The notes beneath the pieces were generated by a model, which worked only from the letters and a program-made list of their open reading frames with translations, had not been told where the DNA came from and made no database searches. From Phanerochaete sordida (taxonomy: Eukaryota > Basidiomycota > Agaricomycetes > Polyporales > Phanerochaetaceae): 64,000 nt of DNA. The stretch's first letter is position 1, and each line of letters begins with the position of its first letter. The stretch is from contig BPQB01000048.1 of assembly GCA_019973155.2 (NCBI GenBank), positions 124,001 through 188,000 of the forward strand, in the 5' to 3' direction. The position numbers and the translations under genes were made by a program. Below, piece by piece: positions 11,901 through 21,869 of the stretch.

Positions 11901-12519
11901 TGACGCGCGCGCAGCTGCTCCTCGGGCGTGATCCAGTCCATCGCGACGTACTCGTTCAACCACTGCTTCACAAGCATGCCGAACGACGCGGTAGAGAGGC
12001 TGACGATGAGGCTCGCAAACCAGAGCCCGTTGACGCGGAGCGCCCAGAGCGGTGGCTCGAAGGGAGCCTGGCCGAGGAAGGGGGAGACAGGCCGCAGGAC
12101 ACCGTCCGCGAAAGTGTAGTTCTGCGACACCGACTGTCGCATGAGAACGACAAGTTCGTCTGTGTTGTCTGGCTGGAGGCTGGCGTAGCTGTCGACAACG
12201 AACGTCGTGACCACGGCCGAAAACAAGCCGGCCTGGACGCATGGTGTCAGTCAAGCTCGACTGTGCAGACGTGGCGCTACGCACAAAGACTAGGAGAGTG
12301 TCCAAGTCCTCTTTCGCATCTGCAACTTTCCGCGTATCGACATCCCGCACCGTCTTCACCATCGTTTGCCACAGGGTTGACGTGTCGGGCTGCGAAGGGC
12401 TTGTACCGGCCTGGATTGGACATCTATGTCAAGCTCGAAGCCCACTGTCGCAAATTACCTGAACTCACATGAGTACAGCAGGCACAAACGCTGCCCGCTA
12501 TGGCTGGTTGCGAATCCAT
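8981..12519 (-). pseudogene. DUF6535 membrane protein gene A, interrupted by in-frame TAG
   Basis: Exon 1 12519-12469 (17 aa with CACCTH), exon 2 12410-12285 (ends in DLDTLLVF), exon 3 from 12232. The N-terminal block has four membrane segments: AGLFSAVVTTFVVDSY; NGLWFASLIVSLSTAS; LPLLLHVSLGLFFIG; GWAFFALVSVVAPLA. A further hydrophobic stretch lies near residues 255-310. At 10948-10946 a TAG stands where five paralogues have Trp (DIW, DLW, SW, DLW, VW followed by NAA). The frame then continues open for ~650 codons with family motifs (DTRPLWVVL, DLWNFLLEC, QETIPALA) to a TGA at 8981. So it is a one-base nonsense allele, an edited/readthrough gene, or a natural truncation. The exact 3' end is uncertain. 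Confidence 0.75.
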
Positions 12520-12695
12520 GATATTCTGTAGGGCGATGTTCGGGACGGAGAGCGAAGAGACGGTGAGTGACTTGTGCTCTGGACGGGGAGCAGTTAAGGC
12601 TCCAGCCTCGGTCCATGGAAGCACTGCCGTGCCATGGGCATGAAACCTCATTCCACGAAGACTCGTTGTTTACATGCGGAAGGCATTAAACGTCT

Positions 12696-12706
12696 GGAAA
12701 CGATCC
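12696..12706 (-). promoter_or_regulatory. Degenerate copy of shared upstream motif (gene A)
   Basis: GGAAACGATCC on the plus strand, 177 bases before gene A's ATG. It aligns with GGAAAGGGTCC upstream of genes B, D and I, within a longer stretch (about 12620-12720) homologous to 28748-28860 upstream of gene D. Confidence 0.4.
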
Positions 12707-12769
12707 CGCCAGCGAGAATGCACGCAGATCGTCCCATTACGACATCCATAACGCGCAAAGCGAGGGCTC

Positions 12770-13560
12770 GCAGGAGGCTCTGACCCGCATCTGCTGCGGC
12801 GGAAGGTACGGGGGTGGTCGATGAAGTCGTCCATGATGTGGACGCGGCCCGCACGCATGCCGCGCCGACCTCGGGCGCTCTTCCGACATCCGCCTTCGCC
12901 AGCTCGAGCATGATCTCTGGGCTGGACTGCCTCTCATTGACAAAACCGGAGCTGAAGAGCGTGTCGGGAACTGGAACTCGACGTGTGCGCCGGTGCCGTA
13001 CATGGCGAACCCGCTTCGGGGCGCCGGGGCGCGGCCTGCGCGCTGCGTCCAGACGTAGAGGGGTGTGAAAGCAATGAGGCGTTCAGTGCACGGCAGATCG
13101 GTTGGGCGAGCAGGTGAGTAGCCGGCGAGGCTGGAGCGGCTGGGGACAGAGAAGGTGAAGACAATATTGCCGCCGAGATCGTCGCGCACCAGACGCTTTG
13201 AAACCGCCTGACAAGCTGCGTGTTAGCATAGTGAGGGCAACGTAGGGGCATCAACGTGAAGAGAACAAAGGTGTAGACGGAAGGGAGGATGTCTGTCAGC
13301 GAAGTCGAAGACTGGCGGGCGCGCTGAGAAGGATCACGACTCACCAGGACTCGCAATGCATACACCAACCATGCCTCCTCCATGCATTCGCACAACGCTT
13401 GTCCAGTGCGCTCGTCCCAAAAATTAACGACTTGTGCGCGCAGAGGAAGAGCGCGTCGGCACGCCATCCGCCGGAGGCCGGGTAGATCGCGCGGAAGCAC
13501 GCGTCGGCTCCTTCGGCGATGTCGAGAGCGTGCAAGCGCAATCCAGGAAAGCTAGGAAGC
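12770..13560 (-). pseudogene. 3-ketodihydrosphingosine reductase pseudogene (upstream of gene A)
   Basis: Pieces of the KDSR at 39184-41019 in the right order but different frames: ALDIAEGADACF plus SGGWRADALFLCA near 13460-13550; GQALCECMEEA near 13385-13410; SKRLVRDDLGGNIVFTFS near 13140-13200; MYGTGAHVEF near 12970-13005; RAGRVHIMDDFID near 12820-12860. The Tyr-x-x-x-Lys site is destroyed and several frameshifts and stops are present. Confidence 0.7.
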
Positions 13561-14489
13561 GCGGCGGTGCAGACGGCGATGTGCGATGATTGTCGCGTTC
13601 GGTCCAGACTCTCCTTCCCAAAGGTCGGCTATACTTGAGTTGGACGAGCAGGCTGCACGAGTACACACGGCTTCTGCAAAGTCTGGACAAGGCTAGCGAT
13701 GGTATATATGAGCATGGCGCTCCGCGTTCAGGGAAAGAGACGTACCTGGAAAGGCAGCGTTTTCGATGGCGTATGCTCCTGAACCCTAAGGAACGGAGGC
13801 TCAATTTCACCGCTCCAGGCCAGGCGGACGGCATTGTCGGCTACGACTCTGTTTTACGAGTTCGCTGAACCTTGGGTGTTCTCGAATCTGAGGCCTGTGG
13901 GCGATTGCAATCCGCACGGACACGTCAAAGTAGACATCTGCTGAGTAGGCAACAGGAGCGGCTGAATGATGGCCTCGAGGCTGCCGAAAGGGCAGTTTGA
14001 CAGGTGTGAGGAATTTCGTGGAGATGGTACTGCATTTACGGGAGGCAGGTCTCATTGACACTGTGGATAGGTTGTCATTTACTGGCACACTCCTTGAATC
14101 CGCCTCAACACGACGCACCTGAGCGGTCGTCCTTTCCGCTCCTCTGCCCTACAGTTCTGCTGTGCCTTCACATCATGCATAAATGCATAATCACTGGCAT
14201 CCGCTGAGCAGTGTACCGTCCTTTGGCCCGTGTAATGTGAGCAGGTAGGCCGAATTCGTTCGACCAGACTCAACGGCCTGCATCGATGGGAGCGTTCAAG
14301 TCGGACGAATGGCACAGTGTGCGGCCAGAGGAGCAATCTGAGCATATGAGTGGAGGAGTGGCGAGCTGCAGACGGAATCGAAGGTGGAGATGCGGACACG
14401 GTCGTGGTCGGATGCTCGAGAGCTGGCGCAAAGGTTGGAACGCGCTTCGGGCAACGGACACGTGCGCACATTAGCCGCGTCCGCTAGGC
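13561..14489. repeat. Intergenic with dispersed repeat (14339-14489)
   Basis: No gene seen. The part 14339-14489 matches 31344-31505 in the same orientation, with shared blocks such as 'acggtcgtggtcg.atgctcgagag' and 'ggaacgcgc'. The function of the repeat is unknown. Confidence 0.5.
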
Positions 14490-14540
14490 ATCCGTCTACG
14501 GATCGCAAACGTCGGGTGGAGCGAGACTCTAGATGTGTAG
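14490..14540 (+). pseudogene. Relic of carboxypeptidase 3' end
   Basis: About 50 bases read RIANVGWSETLDV-stop, aligning with the C-terminus (WIANVGWNETLDG) of the S10 carboxypeptidase at 5422-7537. It sits at the same position relative to hydrophobin 2 as the intact gene does to hydrophobin 1, so the rest of this copy was deleted or replaced. Confidence 0.65.
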
Positions 14541-14792
14541 TACGCAGTGCGCTTTTGCAGTACTGCGCTTGGGTCTTCGGACCGTGGATGTCAGTGTAGC
14601 AACTGAATATTGAATATTGAATGTCAGATGCCCCAATGAATATCGATTTCAAGCTCAGCCCGCGAGAGTCATCGTTCAAACGTTCCCCATTCACCACACG
14701 AAAGTCTCATTCGGTCAATTCAGTCGGTACATCCTCCTCGCTACTTGTACGAACTGGGGCGCATCAGCGACGCCCGCGGCGCGGCCCGCCAC

Positions 14793-15213
14793 TCAGGCAG
14801 ACACGGGGACGCAGCCGACGCCGATGCTGTTCTACTCGGTGTGTTAGCATATGTGCACTTCTACATAGAGTGCATGCTTACGATGACGCCGTTCGAGCAG
14901 GAGACGGTCGTACCGCTGCACTCGGAGCCAGAGCCGACGCCGACGACGCTGATGGGGCTGCAGGTCAGCCCGATGAGGCCGCTGATGTCGCTGGCATCGA
15001 TGCCAAGGAGGCTGAGGACTGCGGCGGCGGCGGAGGACGAGGCCTGCATCACGCGGTCAGTCAGCCAGGTCTCGAAGGAAGCGATTCAACGAGGCGTACA
15101 CTCTCGGTACTACCGCAGCAGGCCGTGGTCGGAGTGTTGCGCTCGACGACGGGTGTGGCGACCGCAAGAAGGGCGAGGGAGACGGTGGAGAAGAGGGCGA
15201 GGCGAGAGAACAT
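14793..15213 (-). CDS. Class I-type hydrophobin lacking Cys1 and Cys6 (second copy)
   Basis: Exons 15213-15100, 15043-14882 and 14831-14793, with exactly the exon and intron lengths of the copy at 7765-8185; 104 aa. Signal peptide [19 protein letters not shown]. The core differs mainly in the helix after the first Cys pair (SAAAAVLSLLGIDASDIS versus [18 protein letters not shown]); the Cys-rich loops are identical. The Cys1 site is again Arg and the Cys6 site Ser, leaving six Cys. Its promoter duplicates that of the first copy, so both are probably expressed alike. Confidence 0.85.
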
Positions 15214-15278
15214 CTTGGGAATGCTTGCTGTAGCTTGGCGGGGTGTGCTTTGCTGCAGTCTTAGCTCGCTCTGCGCTG

Positions 15279-15287
15279 CCTTTTATA
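15279..15287 (-). promoter_or_regulatory. TATA box of hydrophobin 2
   Basis: TATAAAAGG on the minus strand, 66-74 bases before the ATG at 15213, as for hydrophobin 1. The homologous upstream block reaches about 15510. The remaining bases up to gene B's end (15901) show no gene. Confidence 0.75.
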
Positions 15288-15900
15288 CAGCGCGGGCTGG
15301 CTTGTCAGGGTGTTCTGCGTATTCCAGAGCTGTGACGTCTCCGCGGAAGGTTGCGTCGCTCGATGGGAGTGCGCGTGCTGCTGCGACCGCCGCTTTGTGG
15401 AGCGCCGTCGCGTTGCTCCACGCCACACGGCGGGCAGAACGCGACGCGTCCCACGTATATTGCGCAGAAGGCAACATCGCATTGCAAAGAGTGGCTATGA
15501 CCGTAATGTGAGTGGAGCGCTGCCTGTCGCAAGGCCAGCGCGAAGATCATGGGCCCTGGATGGGAAGGCGTGCGCGCCGGCAGCGGTGTGAATGCCCTGC
15601 CTTTCAGGGCTCGACCAAGAACCAGAGGAACCGTGTAGCATTTCATAACATGACGAGCTACTACACAGCATGTGACTGCCGTCCTTGCATGACTCTCGTC
15701 CGTAGAGGCAGCACAATCGTGGTACAGTGCAAGACGAGTCATACGAAGCGTCCAAATGACAGCATCGGAGGATATTCACTTTTCAGCAGCGCTCGACAGA
15801 CGTATAGATTTATGAAGGAGGCAGGCTATTGCAAATAATGGTGCCGGGGGCTGGACGTTGAGTGTTGGTTCCCGGGGTGCTCCCGAGTGAAGACGATTGC

Positions 15901-18900
15901 TTAGGAATATTGCGGCCCGCTATCCCGGAATACCCTATTGTCGTTGAGCATGTCTTGCGCCTCACGAGCTGCTATATGATCGTGGCTGACGATGAGGGCT
16001 GATCGGCTCCGTCGCAGCGTCTGAATGAGGCAGCGCATCCGTTCATGAGGAGGAAAATATTTGGCAGACGGCTATGTGCTTACCTGTCCAGCATACTCGT
16101 CGGATGGCGGCGATCTTCGCATCGTCGCGCTGTTGGCGCGACTCCGGGCTGCAGTTCTGGACCCAGTCGTACTAACGCTTGGACAGCCTGTATGAGCGGG
16201 GCGTGAAGATGACACGAGCGATGGTTGGGACAATCCGGTAGTGAAAGCAGCGGGCGGCTCGGTAGGAGTCGCGGCGACGAATGCTGTATCTGGTGGCGCG
16301 TCCTTTGAGCTCGTGTCCGCGGCAAGATCGCGTGAGGATGGTCGTGCCGTCGTGGGTGGTGTGGAGCGCGGAGGCGTATACGCGAGATCAGGAAGCATTG
16401 GCGATGTTTTTGGCGAAGGAGAGGGCGACTCGCGCTCAGGCGCGGACGATGGCGCTGCGTTGGCCGATCTCGTGCCGTCTTCGAGATTGCTTGGCTCTGA
16501 CCTGGTCCTCGGCCCTTCCTGGTCCCGGCGCGTCATGAAGGACGGGAAGCGTATACCCATGACACGTCCTCTACGAGCTCTGACACGGTCGGAGGCATCG
16601 TCCTGACGGGGTCGCGCTGCAGACAGCCGCGTGAGGACGTCCTTCAACTCTGGGGGGAAGCATTCCGCTTCACGTTCTACCAGCTGCAGTGCGCGCGCCG
16701 CGAGTGCAGGAATCGCGTCTTCTGCCGCGCTCCGCTGCTGGCTTCGGACTGCGGTCCGGACGTCCTCGTCTAGCTGCCGTTCGTCTGCAAATTGTACCAG
16801 GACGGGCAGCATGTCCGCCCAGTCCTCGCGCGGGAAGCCCCATATCCAGGGCATGAAAGGATGTCGTGCGCGCACCAGAGACAAGCAGGTGCAGACAAAG
16901 TCGAACGTTCGAACGTGCTTGCCTCCATCGATGGCGGCAGCACCGCGGGCGCACAACAACAAAAATTGCCAGATGTCCGCGAGCACAGGTCGCAGCGCCG
17001 CCGAGTGGAATTCGATGTCTCCCATGCTGCTGAGGGTCTCCCAGACAGGATCATGAGCTGACACGTGGTTCGTGAGTATGGCACTGTATAGGCGTAAACC
17101 ACAGGGAATCAAGGACGGCGATTTGATGACGGCTGCTGCAAGAGGCGAGGCAACTCCAGCATAATCTTCGGGGAACAGGGATGTCAGGGCGCCGGCAAGA
17201 TCGATGCGGCGGCCTTCTAAGTAGGATTCGGGAAGTGATCGGTCGGTGCGGTTCCCTATGATGTTGTACTTTTCGCCACCGCCGTTGAGCAGAGCCAGGA
17301 GCATCAAAGGAGCTTCCGCAGCAGACAGCGGCTGCTCGTAACCGCGCAGCCAAGTGCTTTCTAAGAGGATCTGAGCGACGGCCTCTTGAAATTCGCTGAG
17401 GGTCGGAGAAGTCAGTCTGGGAACCCGATCCCACGTCCGAAGCGTCTCGTCGTCCAGAGCACCGCTGGAGAGACCGAACGACGCCCAAATAACATCGAGG
17501 ATGTCTGACAGAGGCCAGTCTTTGATGACAGGCCTTGCGAGATGGAGCAGCGTAGCGAGTGTTGTCGGATCACGGACAAGGGCTGTCACAAATTCAGGTA
17601 GAGGCCGATCGGGTGGTGTGAGAAGGATCACGGCCGCGTTGGACATCCAGATGTCGGGCGGCTCGGAGGCCAGGGGAGACAACGTGTACGGCATGATAGA
17701 CTCGATGCTGTTGGTGACGAGACGGAGGACGAGGTTGTGCGCGTTGTCGGACAGCATGCGCAAATTCAGCTTCCTCTTCACCGCCTCGGTGGTATGGGGG
17801 ATCCATAAGACCGCGTTTGCGGCTCCAATACGGTTTCTGATGCATCCAAGCGCAAAGGCAATGATGGAGGAGGGAGGCGTGTGGGTCTGTATGAGTACCT
17901 CCGCCATGGTCTCAAGGACTGGGCCATCGTTGATGATCAGTTTGTCCACCGAGGACAGGAGGCTGTGGATGATGTACGGCTGCCGCATGACCTCATCTTC
18001 TTCCTTAGGGATAGACTCAAGCGGGGGCTGGAGTACCTTGAATGCGTACTGGGCGAGGTCAGATAGAACAACGCAGATGACTCCGACAATAAGGAGGGGC
18101 ACGTAAAGCGCGATGTAAAGTGCGTAGAGGAGGGCGAACGCTACAAGAACCAGAATTGACAGCACGGTTTGACAAATGGCTGACGGTAGCGACTCGGGGG
18201 TGCCGTCCACGAAGTCCCAGAATGCATCCAAGCCCCAAGATAACGCAAATGAAAGCATGTGCATTCCTCGAACTGCTCCTCGAGCCGCCCCCTTCACCAC
18301 CACCCAAATCGTGCTCGCGACCACATGTATCAGCCGTCGCGCAACGGTGGTGACATAGCGCCTGCCAATGCGCAGCGCGCTCTTCAGGAGGGTAATCCGG
18401 TACGGGCAGCGGGGCGAGGCGAGGGGTGCGACGATGGAGGCCAGAGCGAAGAACGCCCAGCCGGCAACGAGAGGGAAGGTGGACTGACCAATGGTTTCGT
18501 TAGCTGCGGCGGTGTAGAAGCAAAGACCAATGAAGAAGAAGCCAAGAGATACGTGGAGGAGAAGGGGGAGCATTGCCGCGATCTCGAAGACCTTCCAGTC
18601 CTCGAGGCCCGGGTAGCGAAACTGACGCGCGCGCAGCTGCTCCTCGGGCGTGATCCAGTCCATTGCAAGATATTCGTTGAGCCACTGCTTCACGAGCATG
18701 CCGAAGGATGCGGTGGACAGGCTGACGACGAGGCTCGCAAACCACAGGCCGTTGACGCGCAGCGCCCAGAGGGGAGCCGCGAAGGGGGTGTCGTTGGGGA
18801 AGGGAACCGCGGGACGAAGAACGCCGTCCGCGAAGGTATAGTTCTGCGAGAGCGACTGGCGCATGAGGAAGACGAGCTCGTCAGTGTTGTCTGGCTGGAG

Positions 18901-19241
18901 GCTGGCGTAGCTGTCGACGACGAACGTCGTGACCACGGCCGAGAACAAGCCGGCCTTCGCGCGCGGATTTAGGGGCAGGACAAGATGTCAGAAGTAGCGC
19001 GACGCACGAAGACGAGGAGCGTGTCAAGGTCTTCCTTCGCGTCCGCCACCTTGCGCGTGTCTGCGTCGCGCACTGTCTTCACCATGGTCTGCCACAGATT
19101 CGACGTGTTTGTCCGTGGCGGGTCCGCCGTCCGAGCCTGAGAACATCGTAAGTACTCGTGCCAAGGACGCGTCGTGAGGACACGTACCTTCGAGCAGCAA
19201 TTGCAGCCCAGCATGTTCGTCTCCGCATCTGCAGTGTCCAT
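15901..19241 (-). CDS. DUF6535 membrane protein, gene B (intact)
   Basis: Exons 19241-19188 (18 aa with GCNCCSK), 19136-19008 (TSNLWQTMVKTV ... DLDTLLVF), 18954-16084 and 16020-15901; all phase 0; 1057 aa. The DUF6535 block with four membrane segments lies at residues ~62-240 (AGLFSAVVTTFVVDSY; NGLWFASLVVSLSTAS; LPLLLHVSLGFFFIGLCFYT; GWAFFALASIVAPLA), followed by another hydrophobic stretch near ~300-340. Conserved soluble blocks follow: HSLLSSVDK with NDGPVLETM, FALGCIRNRIG, DIWMSNAAVILL, DIWQFLLLCA. A Ser/Pro/Thr-rich tail follows. Function of the family is unknown; it is expanded in mushrooms. A shared upstream motif lies at 19390. Confidence 0.8.
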
Positions 19242-19389
19242 GGATGTCGCTGGCAGAGGGATGTCGCGGGCGATGGCTCAACTAGTTCAACGCAGTGACA
19301 AACGTCCTGGCGTACTGCATGCATGGAATGGAAGCTTGCGCAGCATCCTCGGCATCCCGCGCGATACGGAACAGCCACAGAGGAAGATT

Positions 19390-19400
19390 GGAAAGGGTCC
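19390..19400 (-). promoter_or_regulatory. Shared upstream motif GGAAAGGGTCC (gene B)
   Basis: GGAAAGGGTCC on the plus strand, 149 bases before gene B's ATG. The same 11-mer lies upstream of genes D and I in the same relative orientation, and in degenerate form upstream of A. Confidence 0.45.
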
Positions 19401-20950
19401 AGCAAGCGCCGCAGCGCGAGGCAGAGGTCGGCTGCGGAAACGGTCCGCGAAACCGAAGCGCAAAGTGATCGTCCTCGCGTGGACGGTCTGGAGGACCGAC
19501 AGTGTCCGCAAATCGATTCAGCTTCGTGTCCCTGAGCTGGCTTGGACGCGACGAGCTGTACAGGCAGATCTATGAGTATGTCTCACTTGAGAACGTCTCA
19601 TGACCGCCATCGGGTCGCTGTTGGCGATACGAGTAGCCGCAGCAGAGCCGCGGTACACGGTTGCGGGTCCTGGGACGTCATCCGTAGCCGAGTCTAGGCG
19701 CGATGCGTGCATAGGCAGTAGGGGCCTGCGAGAGAAGACGCTTCTATGGGCCCGGTAGGATAGTCGTTCGATGCGTATAGCTGGAGATATGACGTTGAAC
19801 CAGGTTCCGCTTCGTGGCCGTCAGGCGGGGCGGCAAAGGACCGCGTGCACCTCTGCTTTCACTATAGTCCGGCTGAGGGTGTGCGCCACTCGCCGGAGGC
19901 ACGTGGTGAGCGACTGCACGGGGAGGTAGCACAGTGTGGAAGAGCGCAAGGAGAAGGCTGGGGTATTCCTCCCGGCATGTTGGAAAGCGCTGTGTACATG
20001 CGCGCGACCGTGATGTTCTGGCCGCACGAAGCGACGCGTTGCGCCTAGATGGGTACGAGACCGACGGTCTTTTGTACGTCTGCCTGAGGCTCGAGCGGCG
20101 TAGTGCATCTGCGACACATAATCAGACTGCGTACCGCGAATGTGCAAGAGTAGGGCGCACCAGGACTCAAGCACCTCCAGCCTCCCCTGGGTACCTATAC
20201 TCCAGGTGCTGTCTCGCCTTCTGCTCTCCGTCGATCCTGCCGACTGTGGGTGCAGCGCTCGCGCTCGAGATTCTGCTGCAGCCAATGAGCTCTGAGGACG
20301 ACCGAAGGGGCCCCGGCATACCTCGCTAGCAGAGCACCTCTGACCAGCCACATGACGCAGCTGGTCTCCATGCACGCGGCGCGCGTTGCTGGCCTATGCG
20401 ACTCCACGAGTACTCGAGAGGTGCCAGAACGTCTCTGCGCAATGTCGCGGCGGCGCGCACGTACTGGGCGATTGTACGCGTGGTCGAGAGCGGGGTTCAG
20501 AGAGCCGTCAGAGGGCCGCAGGGACTGATTCTGGGATAACAGTTGGTGTGGATGGGTGCGCGTCGCCCGTATGTCCTGAGAGGCGCTCCAGGGCGAGGCC
20601 TTGGAAGCGGACAGCGCGCTCGGCGGTGTAGCCTTGTTGGAGAGCCGACGCGTCCTATGTGCGCGGACACGGCCGGGTCGCGCTCTGGTGATGCAGGGTG
20701 ATAGTTCGTGTTCAGTTCATGCCGGGGAGAGCAGCGATTTGGGGGTTTGTCTGAGGTCTGGATATAATCATCAGTATCGCACGGAACCTTCAGACGCGCC
20801 CGACAGGCGTACCGATGCCCCTGTGCTTCCGTCCCCCCAGATATCCGCTCTGGACATCCTCTCTATCCAGACTCTGCTACTCGTCAATCTTCTGAGGCGT
20901 GGAAGGAGAGCACTAGACCCTGTTTCGGGTGATCAGCTCCGAGGGTGACC
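19401..20950. other. Intergenic, no gene seen
   Basis: High-GC DNA with only short frames on both strands and no family motif. Nothing equivalent to the KDSR copies seen upstream of A, D and F was found here. Confidence 0.5.
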
Positions 20951-20959
20951 GACAGATTA

Positions 20960-21400
20960 CATGACACTGCGCACCTGGTAGATCTGTAGGACGCCCCACA
21001 TAGCGCTTGTCTTGAGCAGCTAGGCACCATAGATATAACTGAACTCGCTAGATATATTTGCGTGAAACCAGAGGCCTGAGAGAGATGCCCTGAGTTTGGT
21101 CGTCGCGTCTTCACGCGTTGTTCGTAGAAGCAGGACCTGGCCGGCGTGACGCGTGACGCGTAGTAGAGAGAGCACAATCTCACAAGGGAATTAGGGAAAG
21201 CGGTAGCGTCGAATTCGTGTCGCACGTCTTGGAGGCGTGTTTGTGGTCGCTGATCGTAGTCGAGGTCAAAGGGACGGCGCCGTAATTAGCCGCGCTTTCT
21301 GACGCGACCACGTGACGCGCCCCGTCCACGTCCTGCTCATCGATTTCCGACGCGTGTCGTCGCGCAGGTCTCAGTAAGCAGTTGAACGAATCTATCTCAA
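20960..21400 (-). repeat. Dispersed repeat in the 3' flank of gene C
   Basis: The 21180-21400 part (minus strand) aligns with 58750-58928 (plus strand): a shared 'gcggctaattacgg' block, and 'gatcagcgaccac'. The 20960-21175 part aligns with 60475-60660, with 'gaacaacgcgtg.agacgcgacgacc'. In gene H's flank the two parts are separated by ~1.5 kb; here they are contiguous. Both copies lie downstream of a DUF6535 gene, so they are duplicated 3' flanks. A short peptide (SAANYGA ... TTISDH) is conserved, so a lost exon cannot be excluded. Confidence 0.6.
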
Positions 21401-21869
21401 GTGCCCTTATTATATTGTCCTGATAAAGCCCAAGCTGCCTACGACTACGTGATCCTCGGCCAAGCGCCAATGTTTGTAGCCGCGACTCTCGAACGTGCGC
21501 TCGGACCTGCGTCCGATACTCATATATGTTGAAATGTTGAAGTCGTATGAGATAATTCCGGCACCGGGCTGCCCACAGAATGCGCGCACAAACTTGTCTC
21601 TGATTATAAACCGATTACTGACAATTTGCTGACAATTTACATACAGAAAAGATCCATAATCACGAACAACATATTGTGACGTAACTCCGGCATGCGCACA
21701 CTTGAACGCTAGGTATAGGCTAACTACAAGGCCATAGGTTTACATCAAAGATCTGAAATCGGTAATCCAGCGTCGTTCTACGCTTCAAGGCTAATAGCGA
21801 TGCCAAGTTGTACACTGCGCCTCAGTAAGGAGCGAGCAAAAGCGGAGCGGGAACCACACAAGCACTAGG
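21401..21869. other. Intergenic, 3' flank of gene C
   Basis: AT-richer than its surroundings, with no gene seen. Likely holds the terminator and polyadenylation region of gene C. Confidence 0.4.
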
